DNA of 64,000 bases from DATFRY01 sp035489015 (GCA_035489015.1 DATHKR010000129.1:1-64000); one strand, 5' to 3'; shown: positions 40,881 through 49,183, counted from the stretch's first letter. Program-made: numbers and translations. Notes: generated by a model not told the origin, from the sequence alone.

Positions 40881-41996
40881 ATGTCGAAGACGGAGCGCTT
40901 CAATACCCTCGTGATCGGCGGCGGGCAGGCGGGGCTCGCGACCGGTTACCAGCTCGCTCAGCGCGGGGTGAACTTCGCGATCATCGACGCCGGCGCGCGG
41001 ATCGGCGACTCCTGGCGCAAGCGATGGGACTCGCTGCGGCTGTTCACCTGGGCCTACATGAACGAGCTGCCCGGGATGCCGTTCCCGGGCGGCGTGAAGA
41101 TGCACCTGCCCAGCAAGGACGAGATGGCCGCGTACCTCGAGGAGTACGCGACTCGCTTCTCCCTGCCGGTCCGGCACGGGCACGCGGTCCAGCGGCTGAC
41201 CCGCGAAGGGGACCGCTACGTCGCGCAGGCGGGCGAGCAGCGGTTCGAGGCGGAGAACGTCGTCGTCGCGACCGGGCCGTTCCAGAAGCCGCGGCTGCCC
41301 GCCTTTGCGTCCGAGCTCGATCCGTCCATCGCGCAGATCCACTCGAGCAACTACCGCAACGCCGGGCAGCTGCGCGAGGGGGATGCGCTGGTGGTTGGCG
41401 CCGCGACCTCGGGGGCCGACATCGCGATGGACCTGTCCAGGACCCGGAAGGTTTACCTGTCGGGCAAGGACGTCGACGTGCTGCCGCGCGGCAAGCAGAA
41501 GGTGCTCCGCCACATCATCCCCTGGGTCTACGGCCGGCCGCGCAACAGCTTCATCGGCAAGAAGCTGTTCCACAAGGCGCGAACCGGGGGGCATCCCCTC
41601 ATCGGATACACCTACAAGGAAGTGGAGCAGACCGGGGTCAAGCGAGTTGGCCGGATGACCGGGATCCAGCAGGGCCGGCCCGTGCTGGACGGCGGAGCGG
41701 TCCTCGACGTCGCCAACGTGGTGTGGGCGACCGGATACGACATCGACTTCTCGTGGGTCGATCTCCCGGTGTTCGAGGCCGACGGATACCCGCGCCATCA
41801 GCGCGGCGTCGTCGAGGACGAGCCGGGCCTCTACTTCGTCGGGCTCATCTTCCTGCACTCGCTGAGCTCGCAGCTCATCATGGGTGTCCAGCGCGACACG
41901 CAGCACGTCGCCGAGGAGCTGGTCCGGCGCAGCGCGGCGAAGCAGCCGGCGTCGGTCGTCAGCCCTGCACATCAGGCCGGCACCTCCTCGCTGTAG
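40881..41996 (+). CDS. FAD/NAD(P)-dependent monooxygenase-like flavoprotein (FMO/CzcO type)
   Basis: 371 aa. FAD motif GGGQAG at residues 13-18, NADP-type motif VGAATSGADIA near 171, and ATGYD near the C-terminal third, the general layout of FMO-like oxygenases. The FMO fingerprint FxGxxxHxxx(Y/F) is not clearly present; FHKARTGGHPL is unrelated. Member of the pyrrole operon (49 bp after the lipoprotein, 33 bp before the dehydrogenase), so it probably hydroxylates or otherwise oxidises a pathway intermediate. Confidence 0.8.
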   Translation: MSKTERFNTLVIGGGQAGLATGYQLAQRGVNFAIIDAGARIGDSWRKRWDSLRLFTWAYMNELPGMPFPGGVKMHLPSKDEMAAYLEEYATRFSLPVRHGHAVQRLTREGDRYVAQAGEQRFEAENVVVATGPFQKPRLPAFASELDPSIAQIHSSNYRNAGQLREGDALVVGAATSGADIAMDLSRTRKVYLSGKDVDVLPRGKQKVLRHIIPWVYGRPRNSFIGKKLFHKARTGGHPLIGYTYKEVEQTGVKRVGRMTGIQQGRPVLDGGAVLDVANVVWATGYDIDFSWVDLPVFEADGYPRHQRGVVEDEPGLYFVGLIFLHSLSSQLIMGVQRDTQHVAEELVRRSAAKQPASVVSPAHQAGTSSL

Positions 41997-42029
41997 GGGC
42001 AGCGGGCCGGCCAGGACGAGGAGCCGCAG

Positions 42030-43175
42030 ATGGAGTTCGCCTGGACGGCCGCGCAGAAGCAGTTTCACGACGCGGTGCTTCGCTTCGCGCGCGAGAAGCT
42101 GAACGACGACGTCCTCGAGCGCGATCGCGAGCACCGCTTCCCGGCCAGGGAGTGGCGGCTGTGCGGCGAGTTCGGCGTGCTCGGGCTGTGCGTGCCGCAG
42201 GAGTACGGCGGCATGGGGCTCGACCACCTGACCACCGCGCTGGCCCTCGAGGCGCTCGGCCAGGGCTGCGAGGACATGGGGCTGGTCTTCGCGATCGCCG
42301 CTCACCAGCTCGCGGTCGCCCAGCCGATCGCCGAGGCCGGCAGCGAGGAGCTGAAGCGCCGGGTGCTGCCCCGGCTGTGCTCGGGTGAGTGGGTCGGCTC
42401 CAACGCGATCACCGAGGCAGAGGCCGGCTCCGACGTGTTCGCGCTCAAGGCGCGGGCCGAGCGGGTCGGCGACGTCTACCGGGTGAACGGGACGAAGTCG
42501 TACGCCAGCAACGGTCCGGTGGCGGACCTGTTCCTGGTCTACGCCTCGAGCACGCCCGATCACGGCTACCTCGGCATCGACGCGTTCGTCATCCTGCGCG
42601 GCGCGCCCGGCGTGACCGTCGGCCAGCCGATCCCCAAGATGGGGCTGCACACCTGTCCGGCCTCGTCGATCTACTTCGAGGGCGTCGAGGTGGCGGCCGC
42701 CGATCGAGTGGGCAAGGAGGGCGGCGGCGCCCAGATCTTCACCGCCTCGATGCAGTGGGAGCGGAGCTGCCTGTTCGCGGCGTACGTCGGGGCCATGCAG
42801 CGGCAGCTGGATCTGGTCGCCGAGTACGCCAGCCAGCGCAAGCAGGGTCGCCGCGCGATCGGGCGCAATCAGGCCGTCTCGCACCGGATCGCCAACATGA
42901 AGCTTCGCCTCGAGTCGGCCCGCCTGCTCCTCTACCGCGCCTGCTGGATGCTCGACCAGGGCGAGGACGCGACGGTCGAGGTGTCGATGGCCAAGCTGGC
43001 GGTCAGCGAGGCCGCGGTGCAGGGAGCCATCGACGCGGTGCAGGTCTTCGGGGCGGTCGGCTACTCGACCGAGTCGCGGATCGAGCGGATGCTGCGCGAC
43101 GCCATCCCCAGCACCATCTTTTCCGGCACCTCGGAGATCCAGCGCAACCTCATCGCCGCCAGGCTCGGGCTGTGA
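42030..43175 (+). CDS. Acyl-CoA dehydrogenase-like prolyl-carrier-protein dehydrogenase (PltE/RedW-like)
   Basis: 381 aa flavoenzyme. ACAD signatures: VGSNAITEAEAGSDVFALK and IFSGTSEIQRNLIA. The Glu found in YEGT of medium-chain enzymes is Ser here, while a Glu in WERSCLFAAYVGAMQ (about residue 244) matches the isovaleryl-CoA-dehydrogenase-type base, as in prolyl-PCP oxidases. Context (overlap by four bases with a prolyl-type A enzyme, then a carrier protein) supports four-electron oxidation of prolyl-S-PCP to pyrrolyl-S-PCP. Confidence 0.85.
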   Translation: MEFAWTAAQKQFHDAVLRFAREKLNDDVLERDREHRFPAREWRLCGEFGVLGLCVPQEYGGMGLDHLTTALALEALGQGCEDMGLVFAIAAHQLAVAQPIAEAGSEELKRRVLPRLCSGEWVGSNAITEAEAGSDVFALKARAERVGDVYRVNGTKSYASNGPVADLFLVYASSTPDHGYLGIDAFVILRGAPGVTVGQPIPKMGLHTCPASSIYFEGVEVAAADRVGKEGGGAQIFTASMQWERSCLFAAYVGAMQRQLDLVAEYASQRKQGRRAIGRNQAVSHRIANMKLRLESARLLLYRACWMLDQGEDATVEVSMAKLAVSEAAVQGAIDAVQVFGAVGYSTESRIERMLRDAIPSTIFSGTSEIQRNLIAARLGL

Positions 43176-44719
43176 CCGGCGTCGGGCGGCTCGACGGCTA
43201 TCTCGTCGCCGCGGCGAGCCGCGCGCCCGGCGCGCCGGCGCTGCGCTGCGCGGGTCGCGAGGTGAGCTACGGTGAGCTCGATCGGATGGCCAACCAGGTG
43301 GCGGCGGCGCTGATCGACGCCGGCGTCGCGCCGGGCGCTCGGGTTGGCATCTGGCTCGACAAGTCGGCCGCCGCGGTCGCCGCGATGCAGGGCGCGCTGC
43401 GGGTGGGGGCCGCCTACGTGCCGGTCGATCCGCTGAGCCCGGCCACCCGCGCCGGAACCATCCTGTCGGACTGCCAGGTCCACGCGGTCGTGACCACCGC
43501 CCGGCGGCGCGCCTCGCTGACCGACGACGGCGCGATCGCCGCCCGGGCCCTCCTGGTCGAGGAGGATGGTCCGGACCGGCTGCGCTTCGCGGGCGCCGTC
43601 GCCGACGCCGGTCCGTGGCCGGCGCGAGTCAGCCAGGCCAGCCCGGCAGACCTGGCCTACATCCTCTACACGTCCGGCTCGACCGGGCGGCCCAAGGGGG
43701 TCTGCGTCAGCCACCTGGCCGCGACCGCGTTCGTGGACTGGGCGACCGGGCTGATCGATGCCCGGCCGGCCGACGTGTTCTCCAACCACGCGCCGTTCCA
43801 CTTCGACCTGTCGGTGCTCGACCTCTACGCCGCCTTCTCGTCCGGCGGGTGCGTCAGCATCGTGCCTGAGGCGTCGGCCTACTCGCCGACCAGCCTGGTC
43901 GAGTTCATGACCAGGGAGCGCATCTCCATCTGGTACTCGGTGCCGTCGGCGCTGATGCTCATGATCGAGCACGGCGGCCTGCTCGGCGTCGAGGACCTGC
44001 CGCTCCGCCACCTCCTGTTCGCCGGCGAGCCGTTCCCGATCCGCCACGTGCGCGCCCTGCGCGAGCGCTGGCCGTCGCTGCCGATGCACAACCTCTACGG
44101 GCCGACCGAGACCAACGTCTGCACCGCCCTCACCGTGGGAGAGATCGAGCCGGACCGCGTGCGGCCGGTTCCGATCGGCAAGGCCACCTGCGGGGATCGA
44201 GTCTGGGCGGTCACCGACGACGGTCGCGAGGCCGCCGTCGGCGAGGAAGGCGAGCTGTGGGTCACCGGTCCGACGGTCATGCTGGGCTACTGGGGCCAGC
44301 CGCCGCAGGGCGATGGTCCCTACCGCACCGGCGACGTGGTCCGTCGGCTCGACCTCGAGAACTTCGATTACGTCGGCCGCCGCGACGAGATGCTGAAGGT
44401 GCGCGGCCACCGCATCGAGGCGGGCGAGATCGAGTCCTGCCTGCTGTCGGTTCCCGGCGTGGGCGAGGCGGCGGTGGTGGTGGCCGGCGAGGGGCTGACC
44501 GCGAAGCTGGTCGCTTACCTGGTCGAGGACGAGCGCGGTGGCCAGGCCAGGCGGCCGTCGCTCATCGCGCTCAAGCAGCACTCGGCCGCGCGACTGCCGC
44601 GCAGCATGATCGTCGACGCGGTGCGGTGGGTGGCGGAGATGCCGCGAACCGGCAACGGCAAGGTCGACCGGGTCACACTCAGGCGATGGGCAACCGAGCA
44701 GAAGAAGGAACCGGTATGA
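43172..44719 (+). CDS. Stand-alone amino-acid adenylation enzyme, prolyl-AMP ligase type (PltF/RedM-like)
   Basis: 515 aa from GTG at 43172 in a GTGA overlap. Core motifs: A3 YTSGSTGRPKG near 166, A4 HFDLSVLDLY near 210 with the Asp that holds the substrate amine, A5 NLYGPTETNVCTA near 308, A7 PYRTGDVV, A8 VGRRDEMLKVRGHRIE and A10 PRTGNGKVDR with its Lys near 497. The A5 wording NVCT is typical, from memory, of prolyl-activating members. It has no carrier or condensation domain and should load the carrier encoded immediately after it. Confidence 0.88.
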   Translation: MTGVGRLDGYLVAAASRAPGAPALRCAGREVSYGELDRMANQVAAALIDAGVAPGARVGIWLDKSAAAVAAMQGALRVGAAYVPVDPLSPATRAGTILSDCQVHAVVTTARRRASLTDDGAIAARALLVEEDGPDRLRFAGAVADAGPWPARVSQASPADLAYILYTSGSTGRPKGVCVSHLAATAFVDWATGLIDARPADVFSNHAPFHFDLSVLDLYAAFSSGGCVSIVPEASAYSPTSLVEFMTRERISIWYSVPSALMLMIEHGGLLGVEDLPLRHLLFAGEPFPIRHVRALRERWPSLPMHNLYGPTETNVCTALTVGEIEPDRVRPVPIGKATCGDRVWAVTDDGREAAVGEEGELWVTGPTVMLGYWGQPPQGDGPYRTGDVVRRLDLENFDYVGRRDEMLKVRGHRIEAGEIESCLLSVPGVGEAAVVVAGEGLTAKLVAYLVEDERGGQARRPSLIALKQHSAARLPRSMIVDAVRWVAEMPRTGNGKVDRVTLRRWATEQKKEPV

Positions 44720-44997
44720 GCGGAGATCAAGCGGTCGTGGACGCGCTGTACGAGTTCGTCGCGCGCGAGTTGCTCGATGGCGATGCGGAGGAGTTGACGC
44801 CGACGACCAACCTCCTCGCGCTCGGCGTCATCGACTCGCTGGCGATGGTCTCGCTGCGAGTCTTCATCGAGCGGACCTTCGGGGTCCGGCTGCCCGACGG
44901 TCTCCAGCCGGAGGCCTTTGCCACGATCGGAGCCCTGGCCGAGATCGTCGAGCGCCTGAAGGACGACCCGGCGGCGCAGGTCAAGAAGCAGGCCTAG
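44716..44997 (+). CDS. Peptidyl/acyl carrier protein
   Basis: 93 aa. Phosphopantetheine attachment Ser41 in LGVIDSLAMVSL. Charged C-terminal tail KKQA. The ATG overlaps the A-enzyme stop (ATGA), showing stoichiometric coupling. It is the presumed carrier on which proline is activated, oxidised to pyrrole and halogenated. A phosphopantetheinyl transferase is not in the window. Confidence 0.92.
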   Translation: MSGDQAVVDALYEFVARELLDGDAEELTPTTNLLALGVIDSLAMVSLRVFIERTFGVRLPDGLQPEAFATIGALAEIVERLKDDPAAQVKKQA

Positions 44998-45003
44998 CCG
45001 GGC

Positions 45004-46242
45004 CTAGCCGTAGCGCTCGGTGTAGGCGGCGGCCGCGGCCTGGAACGGCTCGATCGCCGTCACCAGCGGGCCGACCCCGGCGACGCCCTCGCCGTCCCTC
45101 CTGATCACGACCGCGTTGAGCACGGGGCGGATCCCGGTCTCGATCACCTTGAAGATGTCGATGCCGACCGGGAGGCCGCGGTCGAAGTAGGGGATCTTGA
45201 ACTCGGGGTTCTCGCCGAGCGTGATGTCGTACATGCGCAGGTTGCGCTCGATCATCTGGTCGACCGGGCCGCGGAAGGGGAGCGCGAACGCGGCGGCCTG
45301 GGCAAAGCCGCCCAGCCCGACGGTCTCCATGACCGAGCTCTCGCCGCCCGCCCAGCCGACGTCCTCCTTGCTGCTGCCCCAGAAGAACTTGCCCTGAAAC
45401 TCCGGGTGCGGCCCGCAGAACCACCGATCACCCAGGCCGCTCACGCGGATCGCGAACTCCTTGGTGCTGTGGATCATGCCGGTCACCATCGATGACCCCT
45501 CGATCCCGTGGGCGGCGTCGAGCGCCGCCTTGGCCGCGGCGACCCCCATGCGCATGAACGAGAACGGCGTGGCCTGGAGGAACTGGATCGTGCTGCGGAC
45601 CTCGTCCTGGCGCTCCCCGACGATGTCGAGGAGGACGGGGAGGATCGTGCTGGTGAACAGCAGGGTGGCCGCGTCGTTGCGGGTATGCAGCTCGTCGCCC
45701 ATCGGGATGGCGCGGCGCATGATCGGCTTCAGCGGGATCCCACCCGATCGGCGGATCACCTCGGCCAGGGTGGGGGCGAGCACCTGATCGACGAAGCGGA
45801 GCCGCTCGACCACGTCGTCGCCCCACGCGCCGTTCACGAACAGGCGCGGCGGGTTTCCCTCCAGCATGTGGCAGAACGCGCGGTTGCCGCCGGTGCGATT
45901 CTCGACCACGTAGACCGGCATCGAGGCGGTGTAGACGCCGGTCGACACGCCGACGCAGCCGTGCGGCTGGGTCGGCTCCACCCGGACGTCCCCCGCGTCC
46001 AGGAGCGCCTCCGCCTCCGCGGTGGTGGTGGCCAGCTTCTCGTAGAGGACGGCGTGAACGATCGCCTGGCGCTGGATCCCGGTGATCTCCGACCAGGCGA
46101 GCGCCGGCCCGCTGGTCAGGATCGTGTGGCGGGTCATCCCCGGCACCACGTCGCTCGCGCGCTGAACGTCGACCAGGACCGGCTCAGCCTGGGTGAGGTT
46201 CTTGAGGGCCAGCCGGTTGGCCTCGTCGCGCTGCGCGGTCAT
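45004..46242 (-). CDS. DUF1116 protein (AllG/YlbE-like), copy 2
   Basis: 412 aa, start ATG 46242 behind AAGGAG. Family segments: LVDVQRASDVVPGMTR, GCVGVSTGVYTASMPVYVVE, MGDELHTRNDAA, IRVSGLGDRWFCGPHPEFQ and GLPVGIDIFKVIETG. Clearly paralogous to the protein at 24957-26228. The AllG relatives act in carbamoyl transfer (oxamate carbamoyltransferase), but this copy also lacks AllF/AllH neighbours. It converges with the carrier protein gene with six bases between stops. Confidence 0.87.
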   Translation of the reverse strand: MTAQRDEANRLALKNLTQAEPVLVDVQRASDVVPGMTRHTILTSGPALAWSEITGIQRQAIVHAVLYEKLATTTAEAEALLDAGDVRVEPTQPHGCVGVSTGVYTASMPVYVVENRTGGNRAFCHMLEGNPPRLFVNGAWGDDVVERLRFVDQVLAPTLAEVIRRSGGIPLKPIMRRAIPMGDELHTRNDAATLLFTSTILPVLLDIVGERQDEVRSTIQFLQATPFSFMRMGVAAAKAALDAAHGIEGSSMVTGMIHSTKEFAIRVSGLGDRWFCGPHPEFQGKFFWGSSKEDVGWAGGESSVMETVGLGGFAQAAAFALPFRGPVDQMIERNLRMYDITLGENPEFKIPYFDRGLPVGIDIFKVIETGIRPVLNAVVIRRDGEGVAGVGPLVTAIEPFQAAAAAYTERYG

Positions 46243-46286
46243 CGGACAACTCCTTGACGAGCAAAGAGAACCGCCCCGTCTCGGTC

Positions 46287-46318
46287 ATCCTATCACGCGC
46301 CGCTGGCTCGCCAGCGGC
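46287..46318 (-). promoter_or_regulatory. Dyad and possible -10 before DUF1116 copy 2
   Basis: Perfect 9-bp inverted repeat GCCGCTGGC-TC-GCCAGCGGC (46299-46318), just upstream of TAGGAT on the minus strand (46292-46287). No -35 consensus is visible, so the dyad may be an activator or repressor site. Confidence 0.4.
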
Positions 46319-46337
46319 GGCCCCTCGCCCAAACGAA

Positions 46338-46366
46338 AAGGGCCGGCGAGGATCTCGCCGGCCCTT
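46338..46366 (-). terminator. Rho-independent terminator of the first lipase gene
   Basis: Perfect 13-bp stem AAGGGCCGGCGAG/CTCGCCGGCCCTT with a 3-nt loop, followed on the minus strand by TTTTCGTTT, 48 bp after the lipase stop. Confidence 0.85.
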
Positions 46367-46413
46367 CGATGAAGTCCGTGTTCACGCCGCCCGGCGGCGT
46401 GAGCTCTCGACGA

Positions 46414-47352
46414 TCAGTGGGTCACGAAGTTGAACACAGTCTGCATGACGCCCGGATCGAAGAGGATGGTCACGTGACCGGGGCAGCCCTCGGGACCACA
46501 CGGGCCGGGACCGGGCGGAACGGTCACCTGCTGATTCACGGAGTCCGCGCAGTCGTTCTGGCGGCTCTGGTTGAGGCAGGCCGACGTGGTGGGCACGATC
46601 TCTTCGTCGGTGCTGTTGCGGATCGAGAGGTACTTCACGTGCGAGCTATCCGGCGTCTCGTCCACGAACACCGTGCGGCCCGTGGGCGTCAGGCATCCGT
46701 TGACCATGTACTGGACGTCGAATGCCCCGCCCGAGGTCTGGCCGCGGCACGCGTACAGTGGAAACATCTCCTTCATGCCTTCATAGGCGGGAAATCCGAG
46801 CATGGCCTGAAGCGCGACACCCTGCGCCGCCGTGGCGCTACCGTGGTTCGCCCCGGCGATCGAGACGAAGTGCTCCACATTGAAGAAGCCGCCGGCCGCC
46901 AGGTAGAGCCGCGAGGAAAGTGCTCCCATCGAGTGAGCGATGATGTCGACCTTCTGCGCGTGCGTGGTGGCCCGCACCATGCCCACGTACATGGCGAGCT
47001 GCGCGGCGAACGCGACGTTGGAGCCGCACTGCGAACCGGCGAAGACGAACCGGAAGAGGCGGTTGGCTGGATAGCCGTTCGCCTGGAAGAACGCGCGCTG
47101 GCCGTCGGTGAAATGCGAGACCTGATCGTGAGTCGCAAATGGCGGGGGGCAGCCATGGACCCAGATCACCGGATTTCGCGAGCTACCACCACCACCACCG
47201 CCTCCACCACCACCACCACCACCACCACCACCACCACCACCGTTTTCTGCCTGATCGAGATCAGGATCGGGCTCGCCGTCCACTGCGCAGCTCGCCAGTG
47301 AACTTGCGAGAAGAATCAGAGACAAAGAAAGACTTCCAACGCCTCTTGACAT
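46414..47352 (-). CDS. Surface lipase/esterase lipoprotein with poly-Gly linker (paralogue 1)
   Basis: 312 aa, ATG at 47352 behind GGAGGGGG. Lipobox LASC, acidic segment DGEPDPDLDQAEN, then 19 consecutive Gly, then an alpha/beta-hydrolase: oxyanion-type NPVIWVHGC, nucleophile AHSMG (Ser about 140, with Ala in place of the first Gly as in Bacillus LipA), late Asp and GHVTILFDPGV with the catalytic His. Several Cys pairs suggest disulfides. Probably a cell-surface lipase or esterase. Paralogue of 48137-49051. Confidence 0.87.
   Translation of the reverse strand: MSRGVGSLSLSLILLASSLASCAVDGEPDPDLDQAENGGGGGGGGGGGGGGGGGGGSSRNPVIWVHGCPPPFATHDQVSHFTDGQRAFFQANGYPANRLFRFVFAGSQCGSNVAFAAQLAMYVGMVRATTHAQKVDIIAHSMGALSSRLYLAAGGFFNVEHFVSIAGANHGSATAAQGVALQAMLGFPAYEGMKEMFPLYACRGQTSGGAFDVQYMVNGCLTPTGRTVFVDETPDSSHVKYLSIRNSTDEEIVPTTSACLNQSRQNDCADSVNQQVTVPPGPGPCGPEGCPGHVTILFDPGVMQTVFNFVTH
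47185..47241. repeat. GGT/ACC trinucleotide microsatellite
   Basis: Five ACC, one GCC, one TCC and twelve ACC triplets on the plus strand, read as 19 glycines in the lipase linker. Length changes by slippage would keep the frame and only alter tether length. Confidence 0.95.
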
Positions 47353-47414
47353 ATGTACCCCCTCCACTTCGGTGCTCGACACCGAGCAAACGGCCCTCGC
47401 CCTCCCGGCTTTCT

Positions 47415-47457
47415 ATTAGTGCGTTGCATTGAACTAAGCGTCAATTCGAAAGAATTG
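47415..47457 (-). promoter_or_regulatory. Candidate promoter and dyad of the first lipase gene
   Basis: Minus strand TTGACG (47444-47439), 18-bp spacer, ACTAAT (47420-47415). A perfect dyad CAATTC-GAAA-GAATTG (47442-47457) overlaps the -35 and is a plausible operator. Confidence 0.45.
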
Positions 47458-47556
47458 TAGGTTCACTCTCGTCCCTAACAGCAAATCTCGCGACCAACCA
47501 TTCGACTTCTCTCGTGTCGCATTGCGACCTCGGCGCGAGATGGAAGAAAGGACACG

Positions 47557-48069
47557 ATGCCCATGAATCCCAACGACGCAATTTCAGTGTTCTCAAAGAC
47601 GCTCGGCAGCATGGACGGCTGGTTGACGAAGGCCGAAGCGCACGCCGGCGAGAAGAAGTTCGATATAGCGGTCCTTCTGGCCGCTCGGCTGGCGCCGGAC
47701 CAGTATCCGCTCGTGACGCAGTTCCAGGCCGCCTGCGACACGGCCAAGTACGCCGCGGCGAAGCTGGCCGGCGTCGAGCCGCCGTCGCACCCGGATACCG
47801 AGTCGACAGTCGAGCAGTTGCGCGCGCGCGTGCGTTCGGTACGCGAGTACCTGTCCGGCTTTTCAGCCGAGCAGTTCTCCGGGTTCGAAGAACGGCGCTG
47901 CGCCCAGCAGTGGATGCGCGGCAAATGGATGCGAGGAGCCGACTACCTGCTTCAGGTCTCGCACCCTCAGTTCTATTTCCATGCTTCCCACGCCTACGCC
48001 ATTCTTCGTCACAACGGCGTTCCGCTGGGAATCCTCGACTACCTCGCCCCCCTGTCGTTCCAGGGCTAG
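47557..48069 (+). CDS. DUF1993 family protein
   Basis: 170 aa, no signal peptide, all-helical. Matches DUF1993: early SMDGWLTKAEAHA, KFDIAVLLAARLAPDQYPL, and C-terminal HPQFYFHASHAYAILRHNGV followed by KxxYL-type LGILDYL. Function unknown; the fold is thought to relate to DinB-like four-helix bundles. Divergent from lipase 1 and convergent with lipase 2, both secreted, so a functional link is not obvious. Confidence 0.85.
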   Translation: MPMNPNDAISVFSKTLGSMDGWLTKAEAHAGEKKFDIAVLLAARLAPDQYPLVTQFQAACDTAKYAAAKLAGVEPPSHPDTESTVEQLRARVRSVREYLSGFSAEQFSGFEERRCAQQWMRGKWMRGADYLLQVSHPQFYFHASHAYAILRHNGVPLGILDYLAPLSFQG

Positions 48070-48093
48070 GCCCTGGACGTGGGCCTCGGTGCG

Positions 48094-48119
48094 GCCCGCC
48101 CGGTGGTGACCGGGCGGGC
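48094..48119. terminator. GC hairpin between convergent DUF1993 and lipase 2
   Basis: Perfect 11-bp stem GCCCGCCCGGT/ACCGGGCGGGC with GGTG loop; outer bases CGGTGC and GCAACCG can extend it. No T-tract follows. Confidence 0.55.
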
Positions 48120-48136
48120 GCAACCGAGCCGGCGGA

Positions 48137-49051
48137 TCAGTGACTGACGTGATCGAAGACCATCTGCATGACGCCCGGGTCGGACAGCATCGTCACGTGG
48201 CCCGGACACAGCGGTAGACCACCGCAGTTGCCCACCGCCGGCGCCACGGTGACGACCCTGTTGACGGGATCGGTGCAGTCGAGCTGGCGCTTCTGGTTGA
48301 GGCAACTGACCTCGATCGGCAGCACCTCGCCATCGAGGTTGTTGCGGATCGACAGCACCTTCACGGCGCCCGGGGTCTCGTCGCGGTTCACCGTGCGTCC
48401 GAGCAGCGTGAGACACCCGTTGACCGTGAACTGGACGTCCGCCGCGCCGGCCTGGGTCTGCCCGGCGCACGCGTAGATCGGGAACAGCTCCTTCATGCCC
48501 TGGTAGGCGGGGGCGCCGAACGCGAGCTGCAGCGCGATCCCCTCGACCCCGGCGAGCGCGCCGTGGTTGGTGCCAGCGATGGAGACGAAGTGATCCACGA
48601 AGTGATCCCCACCCTGGGCGATGTAGAGGCGGGTGGCGAGCGCGCCCATCGAGTGGGCGATGATGTCGACCTTCGAGCTTCCGGTCGACGCCCGCACCTG
48701 CGCGACGAGACCGGCAATCTGGTCGGCGAAGGCGATGTTCGAGTCACACGTCGCACCCGAGAAGACGAACCGGATGAGATGAGTGTCGGGGTACCCGCGG
48801 GCGCGGAAGAAGTCACGCTGGGCGTCCGTGAAGTGAGAAACCTGGTCGTTGGTGGCCCCTGGCGGGGCACACCCATGCACCCAGATCACCGGAGTCAGAG
48901 AGTGGCCTGCGCCACCTCCGCCATGGGCCTCGGCTTCGTCGAGAGCAGGGTCGTCTTCGCCCTGCATCGCGCAGCCGATGAGAGAACCACCGAGCAGAGA
49001 TGCGCTCAGTGAAACCGCGAGTGCCGCCAACGTAGATCGCATACTAATCAT
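48137..49051 (-). CDS. Surface lipase/esterase lipoprotein (paralogue 2)
   Basis: 304 aa. Signal with lipobox LIGC, short acidic tether (EDDPALDEAEA) and only HGGGGAGH as linker, then the same hydrolase: TPVIWVHGC, AHSMGA and CPGHVTMLSDPGV. Sequence is similar to paralogue 1 along its length, including Cys positions, so the pair arose by duplication and the Gly tract expanded only in the other copy. Start taken as ATG 49051; an ATG at 49042 also fits. Confidence 0.87.
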   Translation of the reverse strand: MISMRSTLAALAVSLSASLLGGSLIGCAMQGEDDPALDEAEAHGGGGAGHSLTPVIWVHGCAPPGATNDQVSHFTDAQRDFFRARGYPDTHLIRFVFSGATCDSNIAFADQIAGLVAQVRASTGSSKVDIIAHSMGALATRLYIAQGGDHFVDHFVSIAGTNHGALAGVEGIALQLAFGAPAYQGMKELFPIYACAGQTQAGAADVQFTVNGCLTLLGRTVNRDETPGAVKVLSIRNNLDGEVLPIEVSCLNQKRQLDCTDPVNRVVTVAPAVGNCGGLPLCPGHVTMLSDPGVMQMVFDHVSH

Positions 49052-49111
49052 GGCAGTGAAGAACTCCTCCCCGGCTGAAGGGCCTGCGTTGAGAACCTAT
49101 GACTTCTTGCC

Positions 49112-49141
49112 AGCTTAGGAGTGCAAACTGCCGATCGTCAA
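49112..49141 (-). promoter_or_regulatory. Candidate promoter of the second lipase gene
   Basis: Minus strand TTGACG (49141-49136), 18-bp spacer, TAAGCT (49117-49112), with a leader of about 55 nt. Identical hexamers and spacing to the promoter before the sensor phosphatase gene. Confidence 0.55.
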
Positions 49142-49183
49142 TCTGTAACAAATGTGGGCTTCAGCGCTGTTTTGCAGTGCACC

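Noticed and set aside
43172..44997. Non-ribosomal peptide synthetase
   Set aside because: Only one adenylation domain and one carrier are present; no condensation, epimerisation or thioesterase domain is in the window.
47185..47241. Repeat block resembling a CRISPR or satellite array
   Set aside because: It is a simple triplet microsatellite inside a coding region, with no spacers.
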